In this document: in pieces, positions 41,717-50,462 of the stretch
Position numbering within the stretch: position 1 is the stretch's first letter
How the letters are laid out: the number at the start of each line of letters is the position of its first letter
Source: Pseudomonas costantinii
GTDB lineage: Bacteria > Pseudomonadota > Gammaproteobacteria > Pseudomonadales > Pseudomonadaceae
Direction: 5' to 3'
Assembly: GCF_001870435.1 (NCBI RefSeq)
Contig: NZ_MDDR01000035.1
Coordinates: 124,001-188,000, forward strand
DNA: 64,000 nucleotides
Notes under the pieces: generated by a model
Told to the model about the DNA's origin: nothing
What the model saw: only the letters and a program-made list of their open reading frames with translations
Databases searched by the model: none
Translations under genes and position numbers: made by a program

Positions 41717-42607
41717 TTAGAGACTCTTGGCGGTAAAGGTGTCGCATTGAGTGATCTGCCCCTGAGCGAAGCCGGTTTTGAACCAGCGAACCCGCTGTGC
41801 CGAGGTGCCGTGGGTAAACGAGTCCGGCACCACACGGCCCTGACTCTGTTGCTGCAAACGGTCATCGCCAATGGCGTTGGCCGCATTCAGTGCGGCTTCA
41901 ATATCGCCGGGCTCCAGCCAGTTCAGGCGCTTTTGCGCGCGGTTGGCCCACACGCCGGCAAAACAGTCGGCTTGCAGTTCCTGGCGGACCAGCAGGCCGC
42001 CGTCGCCTTGCATCTGCCGACCTTGTTGGCGCGCCGCCTGAATCTTGGCCGAGATACCCAGCAGCGTTTGCACGTGATGCCCGACTTCGTGGGCGATCAC
42101 GTAGGCCTGGGCGAAATCGCCGGCGGCGTGGAAGCGTTGCGACATTTCCCGGAAGAAGTCCAGGTCCAGGTACACCTGCTGGTCGGCCGGGCAATAGAAC
42201 GGGCCGCTGGCTGAGGTGGCGCCACCGCAGGCGGAGTTCACCCGGCCACGGAACAGAATCAGTTTCGGGTTCTTGTAGACCAACCCGTTTTCCTGGAAGA
42301 CCTGGGCCCAGGTGTCTTCCGTGTCGCCCAAGATGGCGCGCACGAAATCAGCCTGCTGGTCATTGGCCGGCGGTGCTTGGCGCGTTTGCGTGCTCACCGA
42401 CGGCGCTTGTTCCATCTGGCCGGTCAACTGGCCGAGGATCTGCAACGGGTCCTGGCCGGTCAGCCAGCCAATGCCGACGATCAGCACAATCGCCGTCAGG
42501 CTCAGGCCTTTGCCGCCACCAAAACGCATGCCGCCACCGCCGCCACCGCCACTGTCATCGCGCTCATCCACCACGTTGTCGCTGCGTCGGCCTTTTTTCC
42601 ATAGCAT
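41717..42607 (-). CDS. YpfJ-type neutral zinc metallopeptidase
   Basis: Protein of 296 residues beginning MLWKKGRRSDNVVDERDD. A Gly-rich run (DSGGGGGGGMRFGGGKG) precedes one membrane segment (LSLTAIVLIVGIGWL). The peptidase part carries HEVGHH in YVIAHEVGHHVQTLLG and a downstream ELQADCFAGVWAN, the third-ligand motif of the family. It is membrane-anchored with the catalytic domain outside the cytoplasm. The hydrolase gene follows without a gap. Confidence 0.93.
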   Translation of the reverse strand: MLWKKGRRSDNVVDERDDSGGGGGGGMRFGGGKGLSLTAIVLIVGIGWLTGQDPLQILGQLTGQMEQAPSVSTQTRQAPPANDQQADFVRAILGDTEDTWAQVFQENGLVYKNPKLILFRGRVNSACGGATSASGPFYCPADQQVYLDLDFFREMSQRFHAAGDFAQAYVIAHEVGHHVQTLLGISAKIQAARQQGRQMQGDGGLLVRQELQADCFAGVWANRAQKRLNWLEPGDIEAALNAANAIGDDRLQQQSQGRVVPDSFTHGTSAQRVRWFKTGFAQGQITQCDTFTAKSL

Positions 42608-42663
42608 GGGGCAATCCTCTTGATGAACGGTCCTGCAAAGATCTTGATTGAGTATGGTCGTTA

Positions 42664-43077
42664 TTAGCGGCAATACCCTTCGCCAGTATCAACGATCAGG
42701 CAGTCCTTTTTATCGGCCAACCATTTCAATCCAGTGGCTTCACCGTCGCCGGCGTGCAGCAGTTGCGGGCCGTCCGGGCGGGTGAAAGTGATGCCCTCTT
42801 CGTTGGCCTCACCTTTGAACGTGCCGGAGTCGTCGGCGTCGACGCCGTATTGCATGGTCAGAAGGTAATGGCCACGGCCGATGCTGTCGTCCTTGGCGAT
42901 GGTCAGGTACAGGCCTTCGACGCCCACCCATTTGCCGACCCATTTATCGGTGGGAGGGGTTGCTGGTACCAGAGTCGCTTGCACGGAAGCCGGTGCGGGT
43001 TTGGGCGCTTCCTTTGCTTCCTTGTTGCAGGCAGTCAGCAGTGCAAGGGCAGAAAGAATAAACAGGGTTTTTTTCAT
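42664..43077 (-). CDS. Small lipoprotein
   Basis: Protein of 137 residues with lipoprotein signal MKKTLFILSALALLTAC (lipobox LTAC), then a Lys/Ala/Pro-rich linker. A compact domain follows, with WVGKWVGVEGLYLTIAK, repeated short beta-like segments, and a C-terminal Cys pair (KKDCLIVDTGEGYC). No family is confidently assigned. The start is set by the signal peptide. The gene lies upstream of ypfJ on the same strand. Confidence 0.8.
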   Translation of the reverse strand: MKKTLFILSALALLTACNKEAKEAPKPAPASVQATLVPATPPTDKWVGKWVGVEGLYLTIAKDDSIGRGHYLLTMQYGVDADDSGTFKGEANEEGITFTRPDGPQLLHAGDGEATGLKWLADKKDCLIVDTGEGYCR

Positions 43078-43262
43078 AGCGGGCAGGCCTTGGTTAAAAA
43101 ATGTGCAACGCGCGGGCTGAGGTGCAGCGTTGGACTCGGATCCCATGATTTAGTGCGCTGTTCGCACGGTGTTTGGTTATGCTCTTGGGGCCGACGCAGG
43201 CCCGGCTGCTAGATTACCGGGTTGAGTACCGTAGCGTTCAGCCCGCCATGCAAGAGAATTCA

Positions 43263-44141
43263 ATGACCGTCAGTACCCCCCTCTCCGGTGTCAACCAACC
43301 CTTCAAAGGTATCCTGCTGATTGTGCTGGCGACCTTTCTGTTTTCCAGCCATGACGCCTTGTCCAAATACTTGGCCGGGTTCTACCCGATTGTGATGGTG
43401 GTGTGGGCGCGTTACCTGGTGCATACCTTGCTGATGGCCGGCATCTTCCTCCCGCAGTCGGGGTTGCGGGTGCTGCGCAGCAAGCGGCCGGGGATGCAGG
43501 TGGTGCGAGCCTTGTGCCTGTTGGGCACCAGCCTGTTTTTTACTGCGGCGCTGCACTATATCCCTCTGGCGGAAGCCACGGCGGTGAACTTCCTGGCGCC
43601 GATCCTGGTGACCGCGCTTTCCGTGCCCCTGCTCGGCGAGCACGTGACACGCGGCCAATGGCTGGCGGTGATCTGCGGGTTTATCGGGGTGCTGGTGATC
43701 ATCCATCCCGGCGGTGAACTGTTTACGCCGGCAGTGCTGTTGCCGCTGTGTTCGGCATTGTTCTTCTGCTTTTACCAACTGCTCACACGCATCCTCAGTC
43801 AATACGACACACCGACCACCAGCAACTTCTTCGCCGGCTTGTGCAATACCTTGGTGATGAGTGCGCTGGTGCCGTTCTTCTGGCAGGTTCCTACGCTGGG
43901 GCATGGCGCGTTGATGCTGGCGCTGGGGACCTGCGGGATGACCGCGCACTTGATGTTGACCCAGGCCTTCCGCTTTGCGGCGCCAGCCTTGCTGGCACCG
44001 TTCGGCTATTGCCAGATCGTGTTTGCGGGGTTGTTGGGCTGGCTGGTGTTCAACCATACCCCCGACGTGACCACGGTGGTCGGCATCGGGGTGATCTGCA
44101 TGAGCGGGTTGGCCGCTGCCTGGCAGCAGCGGCGGCGGTGA
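43263..44141 (+). CDS. EamA/DMT family transporter
   Basis: Inner-membrane protein of 292 residues with ten predicted helices. The first repeat begins FKGILLIVLATFLFSSHDAL and includes HYIPLAEATAVNFLAPIL; the second includes ALGTCGMTAHLMLTQAFRFA. A second ATG 15 bases upstream (43248) is possible; 43263 was chosen for its GAGA at a good distance. The substrate is unknown. It is convergent with the quinate-cluster MFS gene, one base apart. Confidence 0.9.
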   Translation: MTVSTPLSGVNQPFKGILLIVLATFLFSSHDALSKYLAGFYPIVMVVWARYLVHTLLMAGIFLPQSGLRVLRSKRPGMQVVRALCLLGTSLFFTAALHYIPLAEATAVNFLAPILVTALSVPLLGEHVTRGQWLAVICGFIGVLVIIHPGGELFTPAVLLPLCSALFFCFYQLLTRILSQYDTPTTSNFFAGLCNTLVMSALVPFFWQVPTLGHGALMLALGTCGMTAHLMLTQAFRFAAPALLAPFGYCQIVFAGLLGWLVFNHTPDVTTVVGIGVICMSGLAAAWQQRRR

Positions 44142-44142
44142 A

Positions 44143-45477
44143 TCACACGTCTACGGTCGGGATCTTGCGCGGCGCCATGAAGTACATCCAGATCAGCGCA
44201 ATGAAGTACATCGCGGGGATCAGGGTGAACAGCACGGTGTAGTTGTTGTTGGTCACTGTGAGAATGTGGCCGACGATCTGGGTCATGAACATGCCGCCGA
44301 TGGCCGCGCACATGCCGCCGAAACCGAACACCGTGCTCATCATGTGCTTGGGCGTGTAGTCCATCACCAGGCTCCAGATATTGGCGGTCCAGGCCTGATG
44401 CGCACCGATGGCCAGGGAGATGGCGAACACCGCGACCCACAGCTCGCTGGAACCGGCCGCCATGATCACGCCGACGATGCAGCAGGCAAACAGCAGCATC
44501 GACAATAGGCGCGCCTTGATCGCGTTCATCCCGCGGCCGATCAGGAAGGAAGACAGAATCCCCCCACCCACGCTGCCGAAGTCGGCTGTGAGGTAAATGA
44601 TGATCAGCGGAATGCCCATCTGGGTCACGTTGATACCCAGGTTGTATTGCTGGTTCAGGAACGGCGGCAGCCAGTAGAGGTAAAACCAGAACACCGGTGC
44701 GGTCATTGCGTAGGCAAAGGCGAATGCCCAGGTGCCGCGCATGCGCAGGATACGGCTGAACGGCACGCTCGGTTGTTCCGGCTCGGCTTCCTGTTGCACG
44801 TAGTCCAGTTCGGATTGTTTAACCGTCGGATGGTCTTCCGGGTTGAAGTACTTCAAGCCCCAGAACAGCAGCCAGATACCGCCGAGTGCCGACATGCACA
44901 GGAACGCGGCCTGCCAGCCCCACACATGGAGGACCAGCGGCAGCAGCATTGGCGTCATCATCGCGCCGACGTTGGTGCCGGCGTTGAAGATACCGGTGGC
45001 CACTGCGCGCTCACCGGCCGGGAACCACAAACGTGTGGTCTTGACGCACGCCGGGTAGTTGGCGGCTTCGGTCAGCCCGAGGATAAAACGACACACCATA
45101 AAGCCGACAGCCGACGTGGCCAGGCCGTGGGCACCCGTCGCGATGCTCCACAGCAGCACCGCGCAGAAGAACACGCGCTTCACGCCGACTCGGTCGATCA
45201 GGCGGCCTTGCAGCACAAAGCCGATGGCGTAGCCGACCTGGAACCAGAAGTTGATGTTGGCGTAATCCATCGCCGTCCAGCTCATTTCCTTGGCCAGGAT
45301 CGGTTGCATCACGCCCAGGGCGGCGCGGTCGATGTAGTTGAGGGTGGTAGCGAAGAACACCAGGGCCAGCATGCCCCAGCGAGTTTTACCCACGGCCATG
45401 GCGCCGCGGATTTTGTCGCCGATGCCGGCGTGCGGGTTGGCCGGGCGCGCGGCCAGGACGGAGTTTTGCGAAGGCAT
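44143..45477 (-). CDS. MFS transporter, ACS family, probable quinate/shikimate-type importer
   Basis: Twelve-helix transporter of 444 residues. TLNYIDRAALGVMQPILAKE in helix 1 and GLTEAANYPACVKTTRLWFP in helix 4-5 are typical of anion:cation symporters for organic acids. Its place, divergent from quiC in a quinate/shikimate cluster and sharing a PcaR-like box, argues for uptake of a hydroaromatic or related acid. The substrate is inferred from context only. Confidence 0.88.
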   Translation of the reverse strand: MPSQNSVLAARPANPHAGIGDKIRGAMAVGKTRWGMLALVFFATTLNYIDRAALGVMQPILAKEMSWTAMDYANINFWFQVGYAIGFVLQGRLIDRVGVKRVFFCAVLLWSIATGAHGLATSAVGFMVCRFILGLTEAANYPACVKTTRLWFPAGERAVATGIFNAGTNVGAMMTPMLLPLVLHVWGWQAAFLCMSALGGIWLLFWGLKYFNPEDHPTVKQSELDYVQQEAEPEQPSVPFSRILRMRGTWAFAFAYAMTAPVFWFYLYWLPPFLNQQYNLGINVTQMGIPLIIIYLTADFGSVGGGILSSFLIGRGMNAIKARLLSMLLFACCIVGVIMAAGSSELWVAVFAISLAIGAHQAWTANIWSLVMDYTPKHMMSTVFGFGGMCAAIGGMFMTQIVGHILTVTNNNYTVLFTLIPAMYFIALIWMYFMAPRKIPTVDV

Positions 45478-45584
45478 GAGGTCGTACCCGTTTTTTGAAA
45501 TTCTTATGGTGTGTTCTGGGTCTTGTTGCGAGATCGATGGTGCGCAGCGGTTAAAAAATCGTCAATTCGCCAAAGCGGCATAGT

Positions 45585-45599
45585 GTTCGATAATCGCAC
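45585..45599. promoter_or_regulatory. PcaR-like operator
   Basis: GTTCGATAATCGCAC, a near-palindrome (GTTCGAT-A-ATCGCAC), lies midway between the divergent MFS and quiC genes. It equals the 15-base PcaR site recalled from P. putida pca promoters. A related perfect palindrome precedes aroQ. Confidence 0.7.
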
Positions 45600-45689
45600 C
45601 AAAAACTAACCGGTTCGTACATTTTAATTGCTGTGCGTAGACTGGGGGCGAATAATTTAACGCAAATAACAATTGCCGGGAGTCGCCCC

Positions 45690-47591
45690 ATGCAACGTTC
45701 CATTGCCACCGTTTCCTTGAGCGGTACCCTGCCGGAAAAGCTCGAAGCCATTGCCGCCGCCGGGTTTGATGGCGTTGAGATTTTCGAAAACGACTTGTTG
45801 TATTACGACGGCAGCCCGCGGGAAGTCAGGCAGATGTGTGCTGACCTCGGCATCGCCATTACCCTGTTCCAGCCGTTTCGCGACTTTGAAGGCTGCCGCC
45901 GCGACCGACTGGCGCGCAACCTGGAGCGCGCCGAACGTAAGTTTGACTTGATGCAGGAGCTGGGCACCGACCTGGTGCTGGTGTGCAGCAATGCTTCGGC
46001 GGACTCGGTCGGCGATGAACGCATTCTGCTGGACGACCTCAGCCTGCTGGCTGAGCACGCAGGCCGTCGTGGTTTGCGCATTGGCTACGAAGCGCTGGCC
46101 TGGGGCAAGCATGTGAACACCTGGCAGCAGGTGTGGAATTTGGTGCGCCAGGTCGACCACCCCAGCCTCGGCGTGTTGCTCGACAGCTTCCACACCCTGT
46201 CGCTGAAGGGCGACCCGAGTGCCATCGCCGAGATCCCCGGCGACAAGATCTTCTTTGTGCAAATGGCTGACGCGCCGATCCTGGCTATGGATGTGCTGGA
46301 GTGGAGTCGACATTTCCGCTGCTTCCCGGGGCAGGGGGAATTTGACCTGGCAGGGTTCCTGGCGCCGATCATCAAGAGTGGTTACACGGGGCCTCTGTCC
46401 CTGGAAATTTTCAATGACGGTTTCCGCGCGGCGCCAACCCGGGCGAATGCGGCGGATGGCTTGCGTTCGCTGTTGTACCTGGAAGAAAAAACCCGTGCAC
46501 GGCTGAAGCAGGAAGCGCCTGCCCAGCCTGTCGACACCCTGTTTGATACGCCCGCCGCCAGCGAATACGACGGCATCGAGTTTCTTGAGTTTGCCGTGGA
46601 TGAAAACCTTGGCGCCAAGCTGACGCAATGGCTGGAGCGCCTGGGCTTCGTCAAGGCTGGCCAGCACCGCTCCAAGAGCGTGAGCCTGTTGCGCCAGGGT
46701 GATATCAACCTGATCCTCAACTGCGAGCCCTATTCCTTCGCGCATAACTTTTTCGAAACCCACGGGCCGTCGTTGTGCGCCACCGCGATTCGGGTCAAGG
46801 ACAGCGCCAAGGCCCTGGAGCGAGCGGTGGCTTACAAAGGCCAGCCTTATCGCGGCCTGGTCGGACCCAACGAGCTGGAGCTGGCGGCCGTACGTGCCCC
46901 GGATGGCAGCCTGATTTATCTGGTGGACCCTACCGAGGGCAAGTTGTACGACACCGATTTCAATCTGCAACCCGCCTCAGCTTCCGGCGGTGGCTTGTTG
47001 CGCATTGACCATATGGCCATGGCCCTGCCGGCCGACAGCCTTGACAGTTGGGTGCTGTTCTACAAGAGCCTGCTGGATTTTGAAGCCGACGATGAAGTGG
47101 TGCTGCCTGACCCCTATGGCCTGGTGAAAAGCCGCGCGTTACGCAGCCGTTGCAGCTCGATTCGCCTGCCGTTGAATATTTCCGAGAACCGCAACACCGC
47201 GATTTCCCACGCGCTATCGAGCTATCGCGGCTCGGGCGTGCACCACATTGCCTTCGACTGCGCGGATATTTTCGCCGAAGTACGCCGGGCCAAGGAGGCG
47301 GGCGTGCCGCTGTTGGATATCCCGCTCAACTACTACGACGATTTGGCGGCGCGCTTTGATTTCGATGACGAGTTCCTCAGCGAACTGGCGTATTACAACG
47401 TGTTGTACGACCGTGACGCCCAGGGCGGTGAGTTGTTTCACGTGTACACCGAGCCGTTCGAAGGGCGGTTTTTCTTCGAGATCATCCAGCGCAAGAACGG
47501 CTATGCCGGTTACGGCGCGGCCAACGTGGCGGTGCGCCTGGCGGCAATGGCCAAGTCCCGCAGCGGCGCGGTGCGCCAGGCGCGGTTATAA
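45690..47591 (+). CDS. quiC: 3-dehydroshikimate dehydratase fused to HPPD-like domain
   Basis: Converts 3-dehydroshikimate to protocatechuate. Of its 633 residues, 1 to about 280 form an AP-endonuclease-2/TIM-barrel domain (QRSIATVSLSGTLPEKLEAI, RIGYEALAWGKHVNTWQQVW, VLLDSFHTLSLKGD). Residues about 300-620 resemble 4-hydroxyphenylpyruvate dioxygenase, with two VOC modules (RIDHMAMALPADSLDSWVLF, GSGVHHIAFDCADI, PFEGRFFFEIIQRKNGYAGYG). This fusion is known for Pseudomonas QuiC proteins. The start MQRSIATVSLSG is where family similarity begins. It is divergent from the MFS gene. Confidence 0.94.
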   Translation: MQRSIATVSLSGTLPEKLEAIAAAGFDGVEIFENDLLYYDGSPREVRQMCADLGIAITLFQPFRDFEGCRRDRLARNLERAERKFDLMQELGTDLVLVCSNASADSVGDERILLDDLSLLAEHAGRRGLRIGYEALAWGKHVNTWQQVWNLVRQVDHPSLGVLLDSFHTLSLKGDPSAIAEIPGDKIFFVQMADAPILAMDVLEWSRHFRCFPGQGEFDLAGFLAPIIKSGYTGPLSLEIFNDGFRAAPTRANAADGLRSLLYLEEKTRARLKQEAPAQPVDTLFDTPAASEYDGIEFLEFAVDENLGAKLTQWLERLGFVKAGQHRSKSVSLLRQGDINLILNCEPYSFAHNFFETHGPSLCATAIRVKDSAKALERAVAYKGQPYRGLVGPNELELAAVRAPDGSLIYLVDPTEGKLYDTDFNLQPASASGGGLLRIDHMAMALPADSLDSWVLFYKSLLDFEADDEVVLPDPYGLVKSRALRSRCSSIRLPLNISENRNTAISHALSSYRGSGVHHIAFDCADIFAEVRRAKEAGVPLLDIPLNYYDDLAARFDFDDEFLSELAYYNVLYDRDAQGGELFHVYTEPFEGRFFFEIIQRKNGYAGYGAANVAVRLAAMAKSRSGAVRQARL

Positions 47592-47668
47592 CGGCTGGCC
47601 AGGTGCTTCCTTCGGCGAGCGCCGCAGCCCATAATCACTGCCTGCATAACAATGGCCGTGAGCGCACC

Positions 47669-48334
47669 ATGACCTCGAGTCCCGAACTCCCCGCGGTGTC
47701 AGACGCACCGCGCAAGAGTCGCAAGAACAATCCGGAAAAGACCCGCGAAAACATTCTCCAGGAAGCCATCGTCGAGTTTGTTCAGCAGGGCCTGTCCGGC
47801 GCCCGCGTGGATGCGATCGCCGAGCGTATCCACACCTCAAAGCGCATGATCTATTACTACTTCGGCAGCAAGGAGCAGTTGTACGTCGAGGTGCTGGAAA
47901 AGCTCTACGGTGACATCCGCAACACCGAAACCCGCATGAACCTTACCGCCCTTGAACCGCGTGAAGCGATCCGTCGGCTGGTGGAGTTCACGTTTGATCA
48001 CCACGATCAGAACGTGGATTTCGTGCGCATCGTCAGCATTGAGAATATCCACAACGCCGAGTACGTGAAGCGTTCGGAGTCGATCAAGGCGATGAACAGC
48101 AACATCCTTGAAGCGCTGGGCACCACCTTGCGGCGCGGCGCTGAGATGGGACTGTTCCGCGCCGGGCTGGAGCCGATGGACGTGCACCTGCTGATCAACT
48201 CATTCAGTTTTTACCGGGTGTCTAACCGCCATACGTTCAGTGAGATCTTTCAGATCGAGTTGTCGGATGAGGCGGTTAAACAGCGGCATCGAGAGATGAT
48301 TTGTGAGTCGGTGATGCGCTACCTACAGGCCTGA
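47669..48334 (+). CDS. TetR family transcriptional regulator
   Basis: Protein of 221 residues. A charged N-terminus (PRKSRKNNPEKTRENIL) precedes a TetR helix-turn-helix GARVDAIAERIHTSKRMIYY followed by YFGSKEQLYVEVLEKLY. The C-terminal ligand domain spans about 85-215. It lies 77 bases after quiC on the same strand and is probably co-transcribed. A local control role is likely, but no TetR-specific operator was distinguished from the PcaR-like boxes. Confidence 0.92.
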   Translation: MTSSPELPAVSDAPRKSRKNNPEKTRENILQEAIVEFVQQGLSGARVDAIAERIHTSKRMIYYYFGSKEQLYVEVLEKLYGDIRNTETRMNLTALEPREAIRRLVEFTFDHHDQNVDFVRIVSIENIHNAEYVKRSESIKAMNSNILEALGTTLRRGAEMGLFRAGLEPMDVHLLINSFSFYRVSNRHTFSEIFQIELSDEAVKQRHREMICESVMRYLQA

Positions 48335-48365
48335 GCCCACCGCAGAACAAATGTGGGTTCTACAG

Positions 48366-49223
48366 TCAGGTGTTCATGCTCTGGAAGTGCGCCAGCATCC
48401 TGTCTGAATCCGGCGTTTCGCCGCTGAACAACTCAAACGCCTTCACCGCCTGAAACACCGCCATGTTGCCGCCATCCAGGGTGCGGCAACCCAGGGCGCG
48501 GGCGTCGCGCAGCAGCTCGGTTTCCAGTGGGAAATACACGATTTCCGCGACCCATAGTTCAGCCCGTAACAGGGCTGCCGGCACGGGCGTGCCGGGCAGC
48601 TTGGCCATGCCCATCGGCGTGGTGTTGACCACACCGTCGGCTTCGGCCATGGCGTTTTCCAGATGGTTGCCGACCTGGGCGCGACCGGCGCCGAAACGCT
48701 GCGCGAGGTTATCCACAAGGTCGCGGGCGCGGTCGGCGTCCACGTCAAAAATACTCAAATGCTCCACACCCTCAGCCAGCAGCGCATGAGCCACTGCTGC
48801 GCCTGCGCCACCGGCGCCCATCTGCACCACGCGTTGGCGGGCGACATCACTCAAGTTCCGGCGAAAACCTTCGGCAAATCCCAGGCAATCAGTGTTGTGA
48901 CCGATGCGCTTGCCCTCCTTGAACACCACGGTATTGACCGCCCCGATTCCCCGGGCCTCGTCTGACAGTTCATCGAGTAACGGCAGGATCGCCTGTTTGC
49001 ACGGGTAGGTAATGTTCAAGCCGGTGAAGTGCATCAATTCGGCAGCGTGCAGCAGATCGGGCAGGGCGTTGATGTCCAGGCGCAGAAGTTCAAGGTCGAT
49101 CAGGCGATACAGGTAACGCAAGCCCTGGGCATCGCCTTCCTGTTCATGCAGTGCTGGGGTGCGGGAGGCCTGGATACCGGCGCCGATCAGGCCGGCGAGG
49201 ATGCGCGGTTTCATCGGTTTCAT
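48366..49223 (-). CDS. Shikimate dehydrogenase paralogue (quinate/shikimate catabolic type)
   Basis: Protein of 285 residues with the AroE fold. The substrate loop is SRTPALHEQEG instead of the biosynthetic SKSPxxHN. FTGLNITYPCKQAI carries the catalytic Lys, HNTDCLGF the Asp, MGAGGAGAAVAHAL the nucleotide site, and VVNTTPMGM follows. This loop marks the RifI/quinate-type subgroup. The start overlaps the aroQ stop as ATGA. Cluster context supports oxidation of quinate or shikimate. Confidence 0.9.
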   Translation of the reverse strand: MKPMKPRILAGLIGAGIQASRTPALHEQEGDAQGLRYLYRLIDLELLRLDINALPDLLHAAELMHFTGLNITYPCKQAILPLLDELSDEARGIGAVNTVVFKEGKRIGHNTDCLGFAEGFRRNLSDVARQRVVQMGAGGAGAAVAHALLAEGVEHLSIFDVDADRARDLVDNLAQRFGAGRAQVGNHLENAMAEADGVVNTTPMGMAKLPGTPVPAALLRAELWVAEIVYFPLETELLRDARALGCRTLDGGNMAVFQAVKAFELFSGETPDSDRMLAHFQSMNT

Positions 49224-49660
49224 CCTTTCAGGGTGTGGCTGAAGTGTTCCAGGGCCAGGTGGTAGCCATGGCTGCCAAAACCGGCGAGTACCGCCTTGGC
49301 GATGGGCGACACAAAGGAGTGATGCCGAAACGCCTCGCGCGCGTGCACGTTGGATAAATGCACTTCGATCACCGGCACTTCGCTGGCCACCAACGCATCG
49401 CGAATCGCTACCGAGGTGTGGGTCCAGGCCGCTGGGTTAATCACGATACCGGCGCACCGGGCGCGGGCGCCGTGGATCCAGTCGAGCAATTCGCCTTCGT
49501 GGTTGGTCTGGCGGAATTCGATTTTCAACCCGAATTTTTCAGCGCTACGACCACACAAAGCGGCGACGTCGGCCAGGGTTTCATGGCCGTAAGTGGCAGG
49601 CTCGCGGGTGCCGAGCAGGTTGAGATTGGGGCCGTTGAGCACCAGCACGATGGGCGGCAT
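49220..49660 (-). CDS. aroQ: Type II 3-dehydroquinate dehydratase
   Basis: Dodecameric dehydroquinase of 146 residues interconverting 3-dehydroquinate and 3-dehydroshikimate. IVLVLNGPNLNLLGTREPAT opens the protein, with the catalytic Tyr just after it. NPAAWTHTSVAIRDAL and VPVIEVHLSNVHAREAFR (His) are the other motifs. The start MPPIVLVLNG was preferred over a non-conserved 27-codon extension. First gene of aroQ-shikimate dehydrogenase; here it probably serves catabolism beside quiC. Confidence 0.96.
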   Translation of the reverse strand: MPPIVLVLNGPNLNLLGTREPATYGHETLADVAALCGRSAEKFGLKIEFRQTNHEGELLDWIHGARARCAGIVINPAAWTHTSVAIRDALVASEVPVIEVHLSNVHAREAFRHHSFVSPIAKAVLAGFGSHGYHLALEHFSHTLKG

Positions 49661-49754
49661 TAGGCGTATCTCCACACTTATTATTGGTTGTGGGGATAAA
49701 ATGTACTGAATGGTTAATTTGGTCAATTCACGGGGATGCATCCTTACGGGATGT

Positions 49755-49769
49755 GTTCGATTATCGAAC
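49755..49769. promoter_or_regulatory. PcaR-like operator upstream of aroQ
   Basis: GTTCGATTATCGAAC is a perfect palindrome (7-bp arms around one T), 95 bases before the aroQ start. It differs from the box at 45585-45599 at two positions. It is also 109 bases before hasI, but hasI has its own Fur-like box. Confidence 0.7.
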
Positions 49770-49813
49770 CGTTATTCAGAGCCTTCCCACGGAAGAATCA
49801 GATTAGATATCAA

Positions 49814-49831
49814 TTGAAAATAATTCTCGAC
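49814..49831. promoter_or_regulatory. Fur-like box upstream of hasI
   Basis: TTGAAAATAATTCTCGAC contains the core TGAAAATAATTCTC, 12 of 14 matches to TGAGAATTATTCTC, the inner part of a typical Pseudomonas Fur site. It is 46 bases before the hasI start, consistent with iron repression of the sigma factor. Confidence 0.65.
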
Positions 49832-49877
49832 AACGCTTAAGATGCCCGCCTGTTTCCTAAACATCCAGGGAGTCGGT

Positions 49878-50399
49878 TTGTCGGACGTGGATCTCAAAGG
49901 CCTGTTTCTCAAGCATGCCGATACCCTGCGCGGGTATCTGGCGCGTAAGGTTCGGGACCCGCAATTGGCCGCAGACCTGGTGCAGGAGAGTTTCCTGCGC
50001 CTGGCGGAAAAACCGGCCGGCGAGCGTATCGACAACTCCCAGGGCTATCTCTATCGAACGGCGAGTAATCTGCTGATCGACCATATTCGTCAGGAAGCGC
50101 GGCGCAAGACTGACTCCGTGCCCCATGAGGCGCTGGCCGAGATTGAAGATGACGTGGCCGGGTTGGAGGCTCAGGCAATGGCGCAGCAACAGCGACAGAC
50201 ATTGAAGCAGGCACTGGCGGAATTGCCGGCACGAACCCAGCAGATTTTCCGTTTGAATCGCATAGAGGGCCTGACTCACGCCCAGGTTGCCCGGCGCCTG
50301 GACATTTCCGACAGCTCTGTGCAAAAACATCTGGCCAAGGCCTTGGCCTATGTCATGCAGCGCCTGCAGGATAGCGAGGTGACGCCATCCGACGAATGA
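49878..50399 (+). CDS. hasI: ECF sigma factor HasI
   Basis: Iron-starvation sigma factor of 173 residues when started at TTG 49878, which has GGGAG 5 bases upstream. An ATG at 49842 would add 12 residues without a ribosome site. Region 2 has DPQLAADLVQESFLRLAEKP and YLYRTASNLLIDHIRQE; region 4 has RIEGLTHAQVARRLDISDSS. It is first in hasI-hasS-hasR-hasA and is expected to direct hasR/hasA transcription when heme-loaded HasA binds HasR. Confidence 0.93.
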   Translation: MSDVDLKGLFLKHADTLRGYLARKVRDPQLAADLVQESFLRLAEKPAGERIDNSQGYLYRTASNLLIDHIRQEARRKTDSVPHEALAEIEDDVAGLEAQAMAQQQRQTLKQALAELPARTQQIFRLNRIEGLTHAQVARRLDISDSSVQKHLAKALAYVMQRLQDSEVTPSDE

Positions 50400-50462
50400 A
50401 TTACGGAAAAACCTGGGCTCAGACGTCACAGCGTTTACATAACGAAAATTCGAGATTCACAC

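Noticed and set aside
49755..49769. Palindrome as a hasI promoter element
   Set aside because: The same motif precedes quiC, and hasI has its own Fur-like box 46 bases from its start; assignment to aroQ fits better.
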